From: Aldrovandia affinis
Lineage: Eukaryota; Chordata; Actinopteri; Notacanthiformes; Halosauridae
NCBI GenBank assembly: GCA_029706075.1
Contig: JAINUG010000174.1
Span: 930,001 to 994,000, forward strand
Direction of reading: 5' to 3'
DNA length: 64,000 nt
The position numbers and the translations under genes are program-made. The notes beneath the pieces are model-generated. The model was not told where the DNA came from and searched no databases. It saw nothing but the letters and a program-made list of their open reading frames with translations. Of the stretch, positions 63,298 to 64,000 are shown one piece after another. Every line of letters begins with the position of its first letter. The first letter of the stretch is position 1.

Positions 63298-63362
63298 TTG
63301 TTATTATTATTTTGCATATTGTACATTCAGTGCATAATAATGATGATAATAATAATAATAAT
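63298..63362. repeat. TTA/TAA-rich microsatellite region
   Basis: ATTATTATTATTT at the left and ATAATAATAATAATAATA at the right. Confidence 0.85.
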
Positions 63363-64000
63363 AGATGCCAATTAGATGCCAATTTTGTATTTGAAAAGGC
63401 ACTGAACCATCCATTCAGATTAAGGTTGCGCAGCTCCTTATGCAAGGAAAGTAGCAGGTTTTGATTAATTAACTTAGTATCATAACCGTCACCCGGTCGC
63501 TACAGTTCACTGTAAACTGAGACATGAATTCTCTATAAATCTCCTTTAGGTCAAGGACAATGTAGTCTCTACAGGTTTAACCAACAACAGTATTAGGGAG
63601 CCGCACACTTTTTGCACGATTTAGCTACTGTTGCGGGGATCATTTAAAGAGAAGCTAAAGCTGCATGCGAGAACAAATCAGCTAATCACTGCAATGCCTC
63701 TATACAACATGCCTCTGTTGGCGTACATCCGAAATATGCGACCCATCGGCAATTTACAAGTAATCAGTTTGAGGATTCGTAAGAGGAAAAACATCAACCT
63801 TTTTTTCTAGGTCTACGAAGAGCTAGTCCAATTTTACCGGCATATGGAGACAACGGTATAGATGGGCATCGCGCACCAATAGGCTATTATTAAGCTAACT
63901 TTGAAGAACATAATACATGCCAAACTCCTCAATTTGGGCACTGATTTAAATGGACCTAAGTCAAACTGGATCCCAGCTCGTATAGGCTATGAGCTATTTT
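63363..64000. other. Noncoding, window end
   Basis: A short direct repeat AGATGCCAATT occurs twice at 63363-63383. Nothing else recognised. Confidence 0.35.

Overview
This window reads as vertebrate nuclear DNA, almost certainly from a ray-finned fish. It is AT-rich and gene-poor. It carries one spliced coding exon and a mixed fish-type load of Tc1, hAT, PIF/Harbinger and piggyBac DNA transposons, tRNA-derived and 5S-derived SINEs, an L2-like LINE piece and many microsatellites. Nothing looks prokaryotic: no operons, ribosome binding sites or CRISPR array. Several SINE types resemble ones I associate with early-branching teleosts such as eels and tarpon, but that placement is weak.

The only host gene I can support is at the left edge, on the minus strand. 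It is the first coding exon of a neuroligin, best matched to NLGN3, with a clean splice acceptor at 896-897 and donor at 168-173. The rest of the gene lies off the left edge. The reading frame is broken near 395-412 by a short imperfect duplication, so this copy is an assembly error, a null allele or a decaying paralog. A CpG-richer patch at about 2.1-2.35 kb could hold the promoter or a 5' noncoding exon. Everything to the right is upstream intergenic DNA or a long 5' intron.

Layout: 0.2-0.9 kb neuroligin exon; 3.8-5.1 kb hAT-like and Tc1 remnants; 6.4 and 8.4 kb SINEs; 10.4-13.4 kb two adjacent Tc1 copies, one split by a Harbinger element with a TTA target duplication; 18.3-18.9 kb a hAT element with an 8-bp target duplication; 20-26 kb a SINE cluster; 27.3-29.4 kb and 35.3-36.2 kb two copies of an unclassified repeat, the first split by an insertion containing an LTR-like stretch and a piggyBac transposase scrap; 29.5-30.4 kb a 12-bp minisatellite joined to a Tc1 remnant; 34.8 kb another deleted Tc1; 42 kb a long GT repeat; 48.8 kb a 5S rRNA-derived SINE; 52.9 kb a tRNA-derived SINE; 55.9-57.6 kb a Tc1 holding a SINE; 60.6 kb an L2-like LINE fragment.

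The stretches between these hold no recognisable genes. A few (about 25.3, 31, 37.5 and 51 kb) have denser, higher-complexity sequence that could be conserved regulatory DNA, which only comparison with other fish could show. I found no previously undescribed gene system. The best leads are the disrupted neuroligin exon, the paired unclassified repeat, the mosaic SINE families and the nested transposons.
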